Source of the DNA: an uncultured Rhodospirillales bacterium
Lineage (GTDB): Bacteria > Pseudomonadota > Alphaproteobacteria > Acetobacterales > Acetobacteraceae
Direction of reading: 5' to 3'
Assembly: GCA_903845065.1 (NCBI GenBank)
Contig: CAIMWH010000026.1
Span: forward strand, 1 to 59,121
DNA: 59,121 nt
Each line of letters opens with the position of its first letter. The first letter of the stretch is position 1. The translations under genes were made by a program, and so were the position numbers. Shown piece by piece: positions 33,569 through 42,560 of this stretch. The notes below the pieces were generated by a model, which was not told where the DNA came from, searched no databases, and saw only the letters and a program-made list of their open reading frames with translations.

Positions 33569-34833
33569 CCGACACATCCCGCATCACTCAAGCCCAGGCG
33601 ACCCTGCGCGCCAATGACCGTGGCGGCTACACGGTTCCCAATCCGCGCATCTACCCGTTCCAGTGGAACTGGGATTCCGCGTTCGTCGCCATGGGGTTCG
33701 CCACCTTCGACCTCTCGCGCGCTTTCGATGAAATCGACATGCTGCTGAAAGGCCAGTGGGACAACGGCCTGGTCCCGCACATTGTCTTCCACGCCCCGGC
33801 CGACAATTATTTCCCCGGCCCGAATGTCTGGGGTACCCAGCAGAAGACCCCGTCCTCCGGCATTACCCAAAGCCCGGTGCTCGCGAGTGCCGCGCGCCGC
33901 CTGTGGGATGCCGCCACCGACAAGGCCGCCGCCGAAGCCCGCCTCGCCACGATCTACCCCGCCCTGATCCGCTATCACGACTGGTGGGCCACCACGCGCG
34001 ATCCCGCCGGCACCGGCCTGGTCACCACGCTGCACCCCTGGGAAACCGGTGGCGACAACTCGCCTGCCTGGGACGCCCCGCTTGCCCGTGTGCCGATGGA
34101 CACCACCACCGAGATCGTCCGCAAGGACGACAAGGTGGTCGATGCCTCCATGCGGCCGCGCGCGCATGACTATCAACGCTACATCCACCTGGTCGACACC
34201 TTCCGCGCCACCGGCTGGGACCCTGCCCGGATGCTCGCCGCCAGCCCGTTCCGTATCGCCGATATCGGTACCAACGCCATCCTATTGCGCGCGGAACGTG
34301 ATCTGCTGGCGCTGGCATCCCGCTTCGGCACATCCGCCGAGCAGGCCGCCATCGCTACACGCATCCCGCGCATGCAGGCCGCCATCGCCCGCCAGTGGGA
34401 CGCCGCCGCCGGCCATTTCTTCTCGCGTGACCTCGTCTCGGACACCCCGATCAAGGTCGCCACCTCAGCCGGCTTCTTGCCCATGTGGGCCAACGCCGCC
34501 TCGGCCGAGCAAGCCATGGCACTCGAGTCCGGCCTCAACCGCTGGCTCCGCCACGTCGTCTATGCCGTCCCCTCCACCAACCCCGAGGATCCGCTCTACG
34601 AGCCCCGCCGCTACTGGCGCGGCCCCATCTGGTCAGTGGTGAACTGGATGATCGCCGAGGGTTTCGCCGCCTACAGCCATGACGCGACGGCCGCACGCAT
34701 TCGCGCCGACACCCGCGCCCTGGTGTCCAAGAACGGCTTCTGGGAGTATTTCGACCCGCGCGATGGCAGTGGCCTCGGCGGACCCGATTTTTCCTGGACC
34801 GCGGCGATAGACCTCTTGCTCACACCGGCCTGA
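33565..34833 (+). CDS. MGH1/GH63-like glycoside hydrolase
   Basis: This 422-residue (alpha/alpha)6-barrel-type enzyme has no signal peptide, so it acts in the cytoplasm on imported substrate. Marks are YPFQWNWDSAFVAMG (27-44), GQWDNGLVPHIVF (63-75), and HPWETGGDNSPAWD (157-170), whose Asp matches the general acid of GH63/MGH1 enzymes. EPRRYWRGPIWSVVNWMI and NGFWEYFDPRDGSGLGGPDF complete the active site. Relatives hydrolyse mannosyl- or glucosylglycerate and alpha-glucosides. It is coupled to the ABC ATPase, so its substrate should be the transported glycoside. Confidence 0.85.
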   Translation: MTDTSRITQAQATLRANDRGGYTVPNPRIYPFQWNWDSAFVAMGFATFDLSRAFDEIDMLLKGQWDNGLVPHIVFHAPADNYFPGPNVWGTQQKTPSSGITQSPVLASAARRLWDAATDKAAAEARLATIYPALIRYHDWWATTRDPAGTGLVTTLHPWETGGDNSPAWDAPLARVPMDTTTEIVRKDDKVVDASMRPRAHDYQRYIHLVDTFRATGWDPARMLAASPFRIADIGTNAILLRAERDLLALASRFGTSAEQAAIATRIPRMQAAIARQWDAAAGHFFSRDLVSDTPIKVATSAGFLPMWANAASAEQAMALESGLNRWLRHVVYAVPSTNPEDPLYEPRRYWRGPIWSVVNWMIAEGFAAYSHDATAARIRADTRALVSKNGFWEYFDPRDGSGLGGPDFSWTAAIDLLLTPA

Positions 34834-34875
34834 TCCCGCAAATTTGTTCCGCGGACGGCAAGAGGCGGAACCGAC

Positions 34876-36057
34876 GTGATTTTGGCCTTCGAGATGAACA
34901 CCAGTGGCACCGTCCACGCGCCCGGCAACGCGGCCACGCTGCAGACCATCGCACGTGGCTGTCCGGACCGGCCGATCCGGATGTTCGCCGAACCGGGCCA
35001 CATCGGCGAACTGCGCCGCGATGGCTTCCTCGCCAACTACCCCGCGATCACCTTCGTGCCCACCCCGCCGCCGCACCCGATGAGCCAGCGCGGCAGTATT
35101 CCGTCCTTCTCCCGCTTCCTGCACGAACGCGCGATCCTGCGCGCCGCGCTGCGGCACGTGCCGCGCACCGACGCCTGCCTGATCGTCCTGCTGTCCACCA
35201 CCAGCACCGGCATCTTCGCCGCCGCCCTCGAAACCATGGGACGGCCCAACACCATCGTCCATCTCGGGATGCACGGCGGTTTGAATGAGGTGACAGGCTG
35301 GCGGTCACGCAATCCGCTGTTGCGGGCGTTCGACATGGCCGGCGCCCTCAGCCACCGCTGGGCGCGCATGCGATATCTGGTGCTGGATGGCGCAATCCGC
35401 GATGAACTCATCCGCATCGCCCCTGTCGCCGCCGAATTGACCGACGTGCTGCCGCTGCCGGTCAATGTCGCCGAAGTCCTTGACCTGATGCCGCCCGACC
35501 TTGCCCCCCCGGTGCAGATCGGCTTCGTCGGCCTCGCCACCGCGGACAAGGGCATCGCCACCTTCCTCCGTGTCGCCGCCGCGATGAAGGCACGCCACGG
35601 TGACCGGGTGATGTTCGATGTCATCGGCCGTGCGCCGCCAGGCGGCCCGGCGCTCGACGAGACGGCCCTTATGCAACCGATCGCCACCACCCATCTGCCG
35701 CGCGACGAATTCATCCGCCGCCTCGCCGCACTGCACTACGTGTTCCTCCCGCTGTTCGGCGGCTATTACCGCCTGGCGGCCAGTGGCGCGCTGATCGATG
35801 CGGTCACCTGGCTCAAGCCGCTGATCGTCGGCCGGGTGCCGCTGGTCGAAAGCTGGTTCACCACCTTCGGCGATATCGGACACCTGTGTGATGACGCGGC
35901 GGCGATGACCGCCGCCGTCGACCGGATCATCACCGAGATGGATGCCACGCGGTATACGGCCCAGGTCGCCGCAATCCGCCGCGCCCGCGACAGCCGAACC
36001 CCGGAAGCGCTCGGCCGTGTCTACGCCGATATCATCGCGGCGTTCCAGACGGCCTGA
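34876..36057 (+). CDS. Glycosyltransferase-like protein (GT-B fold)
   Basis: The product has 393 residues from GTG 34876, with AGAGGCGGAA upstream. The C-terminal half has the start of a GT-B nucleotide-sugar domain, QIGFVGLATADKGIATFLRV, followed by VMFDVIGRAPPGGP and LPRDEFIRRLAALHYVFLP. The Glu pair common in GT4 enzymes is not obvious. The N-terminal half has HLGMHGGLNEVTG. It is 42 nt after the glycosidase and probably in the same operon. Donor and acceptor are unknown. Its 3' end overlaps the convergent MFS gene by 26 bp. Confidence 0.65.
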   Translation: MILAFEMNTSGTVHAPGNAATLQTIARGCPDRPIRMFAEPGHIGELRRDGFLANYPAITFVPTPPPHPMSQRGSIPSFSRFLHERAILRAALRHVPRTDACLIVLLSTTSTGIFAAALETMGRPNTIVHLGMHGGLNEVTGWRSRNPLLRAFDMAGALSHRWARMRYLVLDGAIRDELIRIAPVAAELTDVLPLPVNVAEVLDLMPPDLAPPVQIGFVGLATADKGIATFLRVAAAMKARHGDRVMFDVIGRAPPGGPALDETALMQPIATTHLPRDEFIRRLAALHYVFLPLFGGYYRLAASGALIDAVTWLKPLIVGRVPLVESWFTTFGDIGHLCDDAAAMTAAVDRIITEMDATRYTAQVAAIRRARDSRTPEALGRVYADIIAAFQTA

Positions 36058-37393
36058 CGATACTCGCCACCCCTGCGGCCACGCAGAGCAACGCCGCCAG
36101 GATGAGGCTGATCCGGGTCACCCCGCTGACCACCACCGCGAACAGCAAGCCCACAATGGCGGTGCCGATGGTCTGGCCCATCAAGCGCGCCGTCGCCTGC
36201 ATGCCGCTCGCGCCGCCACTACGATGGGCCGGCGCGGAGACGATGATGGCCCGGTTGTTGGGCGAATTGAACAACCCAAACCCGACACCCGCCAGGCTCA
36301 TGCGCCACGCGACATCCCACATGCCGGGTGCCTCGGGCAGGAAGATCATCGCGACAATGCCGGCCACCATCACCGCCTGCCCAGTCGCCCCCACCCGCGC
36401 GGCGGAGAAATGGTCCGACAACCGCCCGGCAATCGGCGCCACAAAGGCCACCGTCAGCGGCCATGGCGTCATCAGCAGTCCGGTTTGCCCGCGCGTCATG
36501 TTCAGCACGTCTTCCAGGAAAAACGGCATGCAGACCCATATCATCCCCTGCGCCGCGAACGACAGCGTCGAAGCCGTGACCGACAGCGCAAACACCGGAC
36601 GTCGCATCAGATCAACCGGCAGCAACGGATTGCTGAGGTTGAGTTGCCGCTTGAGCAGCACCACGAAGGCGAGCACCGCGATCGCCAACTCGACCATCGC
36701 CGCTGGGCGGTCCTCCGTCACCCCGATGCCGTCAATGCCCAGGATCAGGCCGCCGAAGGCCACCGCATTGAGCACCGCGCTGATCCCGTCAAAGCTGTGC
36801 CCCGCCCGCGGCGTGTCCGGCAGCATGCGCAGCCCGAGCCATACCCCGGCGATCCCGAACGGAATATTGAGCGCAAACAGCAATTCCCACGGCGCCACTG
36901 CCAGCACCGCCGAAGCCACCGATGGTCCAAGCGCGCCGGTGGAGGAACCGATCATCGCATTGATGCCAAAGCCACGCCCCAGGGTGCGGCGCGGGTAGAT
37001 GAAGCGCAGCAGCGCCGAATTGACGCTCATGACGCCGGACGCGCCAACGCCCTGCACGATGCGCGCGGCGATCAGTTCCGGCAGGCTGTGCGACAACGAG
37101 CAGGCGAACGAAGCAACCGTAAACACCGCCAGCCCAACCAGATACACCCGGCGAAAACCGAAGATCTCGCCCAACGCTGCAAGCGGCAGCAACGTCATCG
37201 TCACCGACAACTGGTACGCGTTGACCACCCAGATCGCCGAGGCCGGCGTGATATCGAGGTCCCGCGCGATGGTCGGCAGCGCGATATTCGCGATGGTACC
37301 GGTCAGCACGGCCATGATCAGCCCAAGTCCGGTGGTGAAGATCGCCCAGAACTGTCGAGGCTGCGGCAGGCCGTCGGCGGGTTGATCACTCAC
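36032..37393 (-). CDS. MFS transporter, DHA2/EmrB-QacA type
   Basis: This 453-residue membrane protein shows ANIALPTIARDLDITPASAI and WVVNAYQLSVTMTLLPLAAL, the DHA2 entry, and GFRRVYLVGLAVFTVASFAC plus ARIVQGVGASGVMSVNSALL. Twelve to fourteen helices are expected. The GTG start overlaps the nanEK stop (GTGA), so it is the last gene of an overlapping operon with an NHL propeller, MgtA and NanEK. DHA2 members usually export drugs, but this context would also fit a sugar or metabolite. Confidence 0.9.
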   Translation of the reverse strand: MSDQPADGLPQPRQFWAIFTTGLGLIMAVLTGTIANIALPTIARDLDITPASAIWVVNAYQLSVTMTLLPLAALGEIFGFRRVYLVGLAVFTVASFACSLSHSLPELIAARIVQGVGASGVMSVNSALLRFIYPRRTLGRGFGINAMIGSSTGALGPSVASAVLAVAPWELLFALNIPFGIAGVWLGLRMLPDTPRAGHSFDGISAVLNAVAFGGLILGIDGIGVTEDRPAAMVELAIAVLAFVVLLKRQLNLSNPLLPVDLMRRPVFALSVTASTLSFAAQGMIWVCMPFFLEDVLNMTRGQTGLLMTPWPLTVAFVAPIAGRLSDHFSAARVGATGQAVMVAGIVAMIFLPEAPGMWDVAWRMSLAGVGFGLFNSPNNRAIIVSAPAHRSGGASGMQATARLMGQTIGTAIVGLLFAVVVSGVTRISLILAALLCVAAGVASIVRPSGTPR

Positions 37394-38871
37394 GCCAGAT
37401 CGACCGCATGAAGGTCACTAGCACCCACCAGCCCGGCATCGGCGCCGAGTGCGGCCCTGACCAGGCGCGGCCGGATAGACGCCGGGAAGGCCGCGATTGC
37501 CGCCTCGAGCCGGTCGATCGTGCCGGACGCCAAGCCGACCCCACCGCCAATCACCAGCAGATCAGGATCCACAATCGCCTGCAGCGTTACCAACCCGCGG
37601 GCCAGTTCATCCAATGCCGCATCCACCTCCGGCCCGCCCACGGCAAACGCCGCCGCGGCATCCGGCGTTCCTGCCCGCCGCGCGATGCCGAAGCCCGACG
37701 CGCCATCCTCCAGCCGATCCCCCGGAAACGGGATCTGGCCAAGATGCCCCGCCAACCCGCCATGCCCGCGCACCAATCGCCCGCCCAGCACCAACCCGCC
37801 GCCGATACCGCTCGAAATGGTGACAAAGCCGATGTCCCTGCCCTGCCCCGCGCCATGGCGATACTCGCCCCACGCAGCCGCCTGCGCATCATTCGCGGCA
37901 GTAGCCGGCACGCCAAACGTCCGGCGCAACGCCGCCAAGATGGGAAAACCATCCGGCACCGGCAACGTGACGGGATTGACCGCCGACCAGGCGCCGTCCC
38001 GCACCACCCCGCTCACCGCCGCCGCCACGCCACCATACGTCCATCCCGCAGTCAGCCCAGCGATAGCATCGAGCCATGCCTGCGGACCGCTCGCCCGGTC
38101 CGTCCGCACCATCACGCGCTCGACGATGCGGCCACGCGATACCAGGGCCGCGCTGGCCTTGCTGCCGCCGATATCGAGCGCCAGCACCGGCGCCGTACGC
38201 CATGCACCCGCAATCGCCGCGGCATACCAGGCGGTGATATGCTCCGGCCGGGTGATCGCCGAGCCCGCAACCACGCCAAGCGCGCCCTCCCGGATGGCCG
38301 CCGCCGCCTGATCGGGCGTGTTGAAACGCCCCTCCGCAAGCACCGGCACACCAAGCATCGCCGCCGCCCGCACGAACCCAAGATCGGGCCCCTTGGGCAC
38401 TGGGCCGCCAGTATAGCCCGCCATCGTGGTGCCGATCACATCGGCGCCGGCCGCAATCGCTGCCTGCGCGTCGTCAATGTCAGCACAATCCGCCATTGCC
38501 AAACGCCCTCGCGCATGAACGGCGGCAATCAGCAGCGACACCGGCACCGGACGGTCGCGTCGCGTGGCATCCACCGCGATGATTGACGCGCCGGCATCCG
38601 CCAATCCCTCGACATCCTCCAGCAGCGCGGTAATCCGCACCGCAAACGCCTCGAAATCGCGCTTCACCAGCCCGATCACCGGCACATCGGTCGCGGCACA
38701 CACCGCGGCGACATTGATCGCCCCCTCGATCCGCAACCCCTTGGCCCCGCCGGCGACCGCCGCAAGCGCATATCCGACTATGAAACCGAGATTGTCAGTA
38801 GGACCGTCCGGCACCGGCTGGCATGACACGATCACACCGCCGGCCAACGCCTCGATCACGGGAGGATTCAT
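37390..38871 (-). CDS. Bifunctional ManNAc-6-phosphate 2-epimerase / ManNAc kinase (NanE-NanK fusion)
   Basis: The product has 493 residues from ATG 38871 (GGAGT upstream). Residues 1-225 are NanE: GGVIVSCQPVPDGPTDN, LRIEGAINVAAV, the catalytic-type Lys70 in VIGLVKRD, IGTTMAGYT and VLAEGRFNTPDQA. Residues 228-493 are a ROK kinase: LALDIGGSKASAALV, then ISSGIGGGLVLGGRLVRGHG. The ROK zinc motif (CxCGxxGCxE) is absent; the stretch after GHLGQIPFPG has no cysteine. It would phosphorylate ManNAc and epimerise it to GlcNAc-6-phosphate. NanA and NagA are not nearby. Confidence 0.88.
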   Translation of the reverse strand: MNPPVIEALAGGVIVSCQPVPDGPTDNLGFIVGYALAAVAGGAKGLRIEGAINVAAVCAATDVPVIGLVKRDFEAFAVRITALLEDVEGLADAGASIIAVDATRRDRPVPVSLLIAAVHARGRLAMADCADIDDAQAAIAAGADVIGTTMAGYTGGPVPKGPDLGFVRAAAMLGVPVLAEGRFNTPDQAAAAIREGALGVVAGSAITRPEHITAWYAAAIAGAWRTAPVLALDIGGSKASAALVSRGRIVERVMVRTDRASGPQAWLDAIAGLTAGWTYGGVAAAVSGVVRDGAWSAVNPVTLPVPDGFPILAALRRTFGVPATAANDAQAAAWGEYRHGAGQGRDIGFVTISSGIGGGLVLGGRLVRGHGGLAGHLGQIPFPGDRLEDGASGFGIARRAGTPDAAAAFAVGGPEVDAALDELARGLVTLQAIVDPDLLVIGGGVGLASGTIDRLEAAIAAFPASIRPRLVRAALGADAGLVGASDLHAVDLA

Positions 38872-38879
38872 CGCAACTC

Positions 38880-41453
38880 CTACATCCCCCAGCGGCGGAC
38901 GAACCAAGTTTTCACCACATGCGTCAGCACCACATAGCAAAGCAACATCGCGCCAACCCAGGGCCAATAGAGCGCCGGCAGTGCGCGGAAGCCAAGGGTG
39001 TCCCCCACAAAAGAGCCCGGAATCATCGCGCCAAACAGACAAACCACGATGGTGGTGACGATCAACGGTGTGCTGGCGCGGCTCTGCACGAATGGAATTC
39101 GTGCGGTACGGATGATGTGGATGATCAAGGTCTGCGTCAGCAGCGACTCGACGAACCATCCCGCCTGGAACAACCCCGGGTCAGTCCAGGCATGAAAGCC
39201 GTACAGCATGAGACCGAACGTCGCGTAGTCAAAAATCGAACTGATCGGCCCGATGAACAACATGAACCGGGCAAGGTTGCCGATATCCCATCGCCGCGGA
39301 ATCGCAAGATATTCGTCGTCCACCCGATCCGTCGGAATGGTTGTTTGTGAGAAATCGTAGAGCAGGTTATTGGTCAAAACCTGTATCGGCGCCATCGGAA
39401 GAAATGGCAAAAATATAGAAGCGCCCAGTACGCTGAACATGTTGCCGAAATTTGAGCTGGCTCCCATCTTCATATACTTGACGATGTTGGCAAAAATCCG
39501 CCGCCCCTCCAGCACCCCGGCATGCAGGACCATGAGGTTTTTTTCGAGCAGAATGATGTCGGCCGACTCCTTGGCGATATCAACGGCGGTATCGACCGAC
39601 ACCCCGACATCAGCGGCCCGCAGCGCTGGTCCGTCATTGATACCGTCGCCGAGAAAGCCAACCACATGGCCCGCCGCCCGCAATGCGGCGATCACCTCGG
39701 CCTTTTGCGCCGGCGCCAGCTTGGCGAACACATCCACCTCCGCCACCACCGCCGTACGCGCCGCCGGCGTCATGGCGGCGAACTCCTGCCCCAGCACAAT
39801 CCGATCCGCCTGGATGCCGACCTGGCGGCAAATGGTGCGGGTGATGATGTCATTGTCACCGGTGAGGATTTTCACCCGGACGCCCGCCCCGCGGAGCGCG
39901 GTGATGGCGGCCGGCACCGATTCCTTCGGGGGATCGAGGAATGCGACATAGCCCAGCAAAGTCATCCCCGCCTCGTCCGGCACCTTGTAGGCTGCCTGAG
40001 GCGTCGCGAATTCGCGAAAGGCGACAGCGACGACGCGGAACCCTTCCCCGTTCAGTTTCTCCATTTCGCGCTTTGCATCAGCATAATGCGATGGATCGAG
40101 AGGACCCGATTTGTCGCCGAGTACATAGCTGTTGCAAATCGAGAAAATCTCCTCCACCGCGCCCTTGGTGATCATCAGATGCGAACCATCGCCACGGTCC
40201 AGCACGACGGACATCCGGCGGCGCTGGAAATCGAACGGGATCTCATCAACCTTGGTATAGTGCGCGACCAAGCCAATATGTTCCGGTCGCTTGGCGTGGG
40301 TCAGCACGGCTTCGTCGAGCAGGTTCTTCAGGCCGGATTGGTAGTAGCTGTTGAGGAAGGCGTATTCGAGCGTTCGTTGGCTTTCCTCGCCTTCAAAATC
40401 AAGGTGGTATTGCAGGATGATGTGATCCTGCGTGAGGGTCCCGGTTTTGTCGGTGCACAGTACATCCATGGCGCCGAAGTTCTGGATGGCGTGGATCCGC
40501 TTGACGATCACCTTCTTGCTCGCCATCGCCATTGCACCCTTGGCGAGGTTGACGGTGACGATCATCGGCAACATTTCGGGCGTCAACCCGACCGCGACCG
40601 CCATCGCGAAGAGCAGCGCCTCCAACCAGTCGCCCTTGGTCAGGCCGTTGATCAGGAAGACGGCCGGAACCATCACCAGCATGAAGCGGATCATCAGCCA
40701 AGTGAACCGGGCGATGCCGCGATCGAAGTCGGTGGGAGCGCGTGTGCCGGTCATGCCATCGGCAAGCTGGCCGAATTCCGTGGCCGCGCCCGTGCGCAGG
40801 ATCACGGCGCGCGCGCTGCCGCTCAGGACATTGCTGCCCATGAAGCAGATATTGGGAAGGTCAAAGCCCTCGGCATTGTCAGCCACCGCCGCCTCGGATT
40901 TCTCGACTGGCATCGCCTCACCGGTCAACGCGGACTGGTTGACGTGAAGGTCCTTGGCGGTCAGCAGGCGGACATCCCCGGGCACCAGGTCCCCGGCGGA
41001 AAGCTGTACGATGTCACCGGGAACGAGGGCATCGAGCGGTATTTCAAGTAGTTGCGAGGTAGTGCTCGCGTCCCGCCGCACCACGGAGGCACGCGTCTTG
41101 ACGAGCGCACGCAAGGCGGCGGCGGCACGATTGGACCGATGTTCCTGCACGAAGGCCAACAGCACGCTCAAGACCACCATGAGCACAATGACTATGGCCG
41201 CCCGCGCATCACCGGTCAGCCAGGACAACACGGCCAGAGAAACCAGCAACACATTCAAAGGATTACGGGCACGGCCCGCCAGTTCCGACAAGACCGTCTG
41301 CGGCTTCTCGGTCGCAACCTGGTTGGGACCGAACTTGGCGAGCCGAGTGGCAGCCTCGGCCACGGTGAGACCGTCGGCTGTGGAACCGATACCGGCAAGC
41401 ACATCCGCTACCGGCGCCAGGCTGTCAGCACGCAAACGTTCGCTGGCGGTCAT
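38880..41453 (-). CDS. mgtA: Magnesium-translocating P-type ATPase (MgtA type)
   Basis: This 857-residue P3B ATPase has the actuator NQSALTGEAMPVEKS, the phosphorylation motif VLCTDKTGTLTQDHIIL (Asp near residue 336), the nucleotide domain FDFQRRRMSVVLDR, the hinge VGFLGDGINDGPALRAADVG, and the C-terminal membrane block with SNFGNMFSVLGASIFLPFLP. VGLTPEMLPMIVTVNLAKGA is typical of MgtA. It imports Mg2+ with the gradient. No leader or Mg2+ riboswitch space exists, because its start overlaps the NHL gene stop by 4 nt. It lies 8 nt before nanEK. Confidence 0.92.
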   Translation of the reverse strand: MTASERLRADSLAPVADVLAGIGSTADGLTVAEAATRLAKFGPNQVATEKPQTVLSELAGRARNPLNVLLVSLAVLSWLTGDARAAIVIVLMVVLSVLLAFVQEHRSNRAAAALRALVKTRASVVRRDASTTSQLLEIPLDALVPGDIVQLSAGDLVPGDVRLLTAKDLHVNQSALTGEAMPVEKSEAAVADNAEGFDLPNICFMGSNVLSGSARAVILRTGAATEFGQLADGMTGTRAPTDFDRGIARFTWLMIRFMLVMVPAVFLINGLTKGDWLEALLFAMAVAVGLTPEMLPMIVTVNLAKGAMAMASKKVIVKRIHAIQNFGAMDVLCTDKTGTLTQDHIILQYHLDFEGEESQRTLEYAFLNSYYQSGLKNLLDEAVLTHAKRPEHIGLVAHYTKVDEIPFDFQRRRMSVVLDRGDGSHLMITKGAVEEIFSICNSYVLGDKSGPLDPSHYADAKREMEKLNGEGFRVVAVAFREFATPQAAYKVPDEAGMTLLGYVAFLDPPKESVPAAITALRGAGVRVKILTGDNDIITRTICRQVGIQADRIVLGQEFAAMTPAARTAVVAEVDVFAKLAPAQKAEVIAALRAAGHVVGFLGDGINDGPALRAADVGVSVDTAVDIAKESADIILLEKNLMVLHAGVLEGRRIFANIVKYMKMGASSNFGNMFSVLGASIFLPFLPMAPIQVLTNNLLYDFSQTTIPTDRVDDEYLAIPRRWDIGNLARFMLFIGPISSIFDYATFGLMLYGFHAWTDPGLFQAGWFVESLLTQTLIIHIIRTARIPFVQSRASTPLIVTTIVVCLFGAMIPGSFVGDTLGFRALPALYWPWVGAMLLCYVVLTHVVKTWFVRRWGM

Positions 41454-42412
41454 GAGACAATGCGCCGGAACTTGTGCAGGGACCGCAGGTTCGGCGGGAT
41501 CGGCTGGTCCGGATAGAAGCTACTCCAATTGGTCCAGGACACCTCGCCAACATAGAGGTCCCCACGGCTGTCGACAGCGATGCCGTGGGGGGCGAGGAAC
41601 TCGTTGGGGCCGAGGCCAGGATGCAGGCCGCCAATACGGCCAAGGCGCTTGCCTTCCATATCGGTAATCGTGACGCGCGGACCAATATTTGGCATGGCAC
41701 GGTTCACCGCCATGCCCGGGCCAAGTTCGCCAATGAAGCACATCGGGCAGGCCCCCCGGGTCATGAACAAGGCACAGGGACGATGCAGGTTGTTCCACTG
41801 TCCTTGGTAGCGACCTTCGCCATCGAATACCTGAACCCGATGGTTCTCCCGATCGGCAACATAGAGCATCCCGGCGTCATCACAGACCAGGTTATGCACA
41901 ATGTTGAATTCGCCAGGGTCGGTTCCCGGAGTTCCCCAGCTTTTCAAATGCTTGCCGTTGGGTGCGAACTTGTGGATGCAGGAGTTGCCATAGCCATCGG
42001 TGACATAGATATCGCCCTGCGGCGACAGCGCGGTGTGGGTGCAGCGATGGAACGGCAGACCGCCCATGTAGGGGGCGGGACGGCCAGGAATGCCAAGAGT
42101 CATCAGAATCTTGCCATCGAGCGTGCATTGCTTGACGGAGTGATCACCGTCGTCGGTGAGCCAGATGGTACCGTCGGATGCCATGTCCAAACCATGGGCA
42201 CGGGGAAAAATGCCCTCCCCCCAACTGCGCAGAAACCGGCCGTCGCGGTCGAATACGATCATCGGGTGCTCGCCGCGGTTGAACACATACACATTGTCCG
42301 CAGTGTCCACGCCGACCGCACCTATTTCCTTGAATGACCAGCCATGGGGTAATTTGGCCCAGTTTTCAACCACTTCGTAGGTGTACTCGCCGGTGCCCAC
42401 CGTGACTGCCAT
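41450..42412 (-). CDS. NHL-repeat beta-propeller protein
   Basis: This 320-residue six-bladed propeller has no signal peptide. Blades repeat a core such as GAVGVDTADNVYVFNRGEHP, DGTIWLTDDGDHSVKQ, QGDIYVTDGYGNSCIHKF, AGMLYVADRENHRVQVF and APHGIAVDSRGDLYVGEVSW. It resembles the peptidylglycine amidating-lyase-like and SMP-30-like propellers, but an enzyme activity cannot be deduced. It is the first gene of the operon with mgtA, nanEK and MFS, and is divergent from the CBS-domain gene. Confidence 0.85.
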   Translation of the reverse strand: MAVTVGTGEYTYEVVENWAKLPHGWSFKEIGAVGVDTADNVYVFNRGEHPMIVFDRDGRFLRSWGEGIFPRAHGLDMASDGTIWLTDDGDHSVKQCTLDGKILMTLGIPGRPAPYMGGLPFHRCTHTALSPQGDIYVTDGYGNSCIHKFAPNGKHLKSWGTPGTDPGEFNIVHNLVCDDAGMLYVADRENHRVQVFDGEGRYQGQWNNLHRPCALFMTRGACPMCFIGELGPGMAVNRAMPNIGPRVTITDMEGKRLGRIGGLHPGLGPNEFLAPHGIAVDSRGDLYVGEVSWTNWSSFYPDQPIPPNLRSLHKFRRIVS

Positions 42413-42491
42413 GCCGCTCTCCCCTGATCACCAAGGGCCCAGCCTAGGCTTGTCGGCATACCGTGCAAGACGCCTATGCAAACCGCGCAGA

Positions 42492-42505
42492 TTGATGTGA
42501 GTCAA
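42492..42505 (+). promoter_or_regulatory. FNR/FixK-type box
   Basis: TTGATGTGAGTCAA matches the FNR/Anr/FixK consensus TTGAT-N4-ATCAA with one mismatch. It lies 55 nt upstream of the CBS-domain ATG, a spacing that fits an activator site near -40 of a promoter, and 80 nt from the divergent NHL start. It predicts induction under low oxygen. Confidence 0.55.
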
Positions 42506-42560
42506 GGAACGATCTCCGGGCAGGGCGTAGCGTGTGCGAAGCCAACGGGAGGGTCTGACG

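Noticed and set aside
38880-41453. Possible Mg2+ riboswitch or leader peptide for mgtA
   Set aside because: The start overlaps the preceding gene by 4 nt, leaving no leader.
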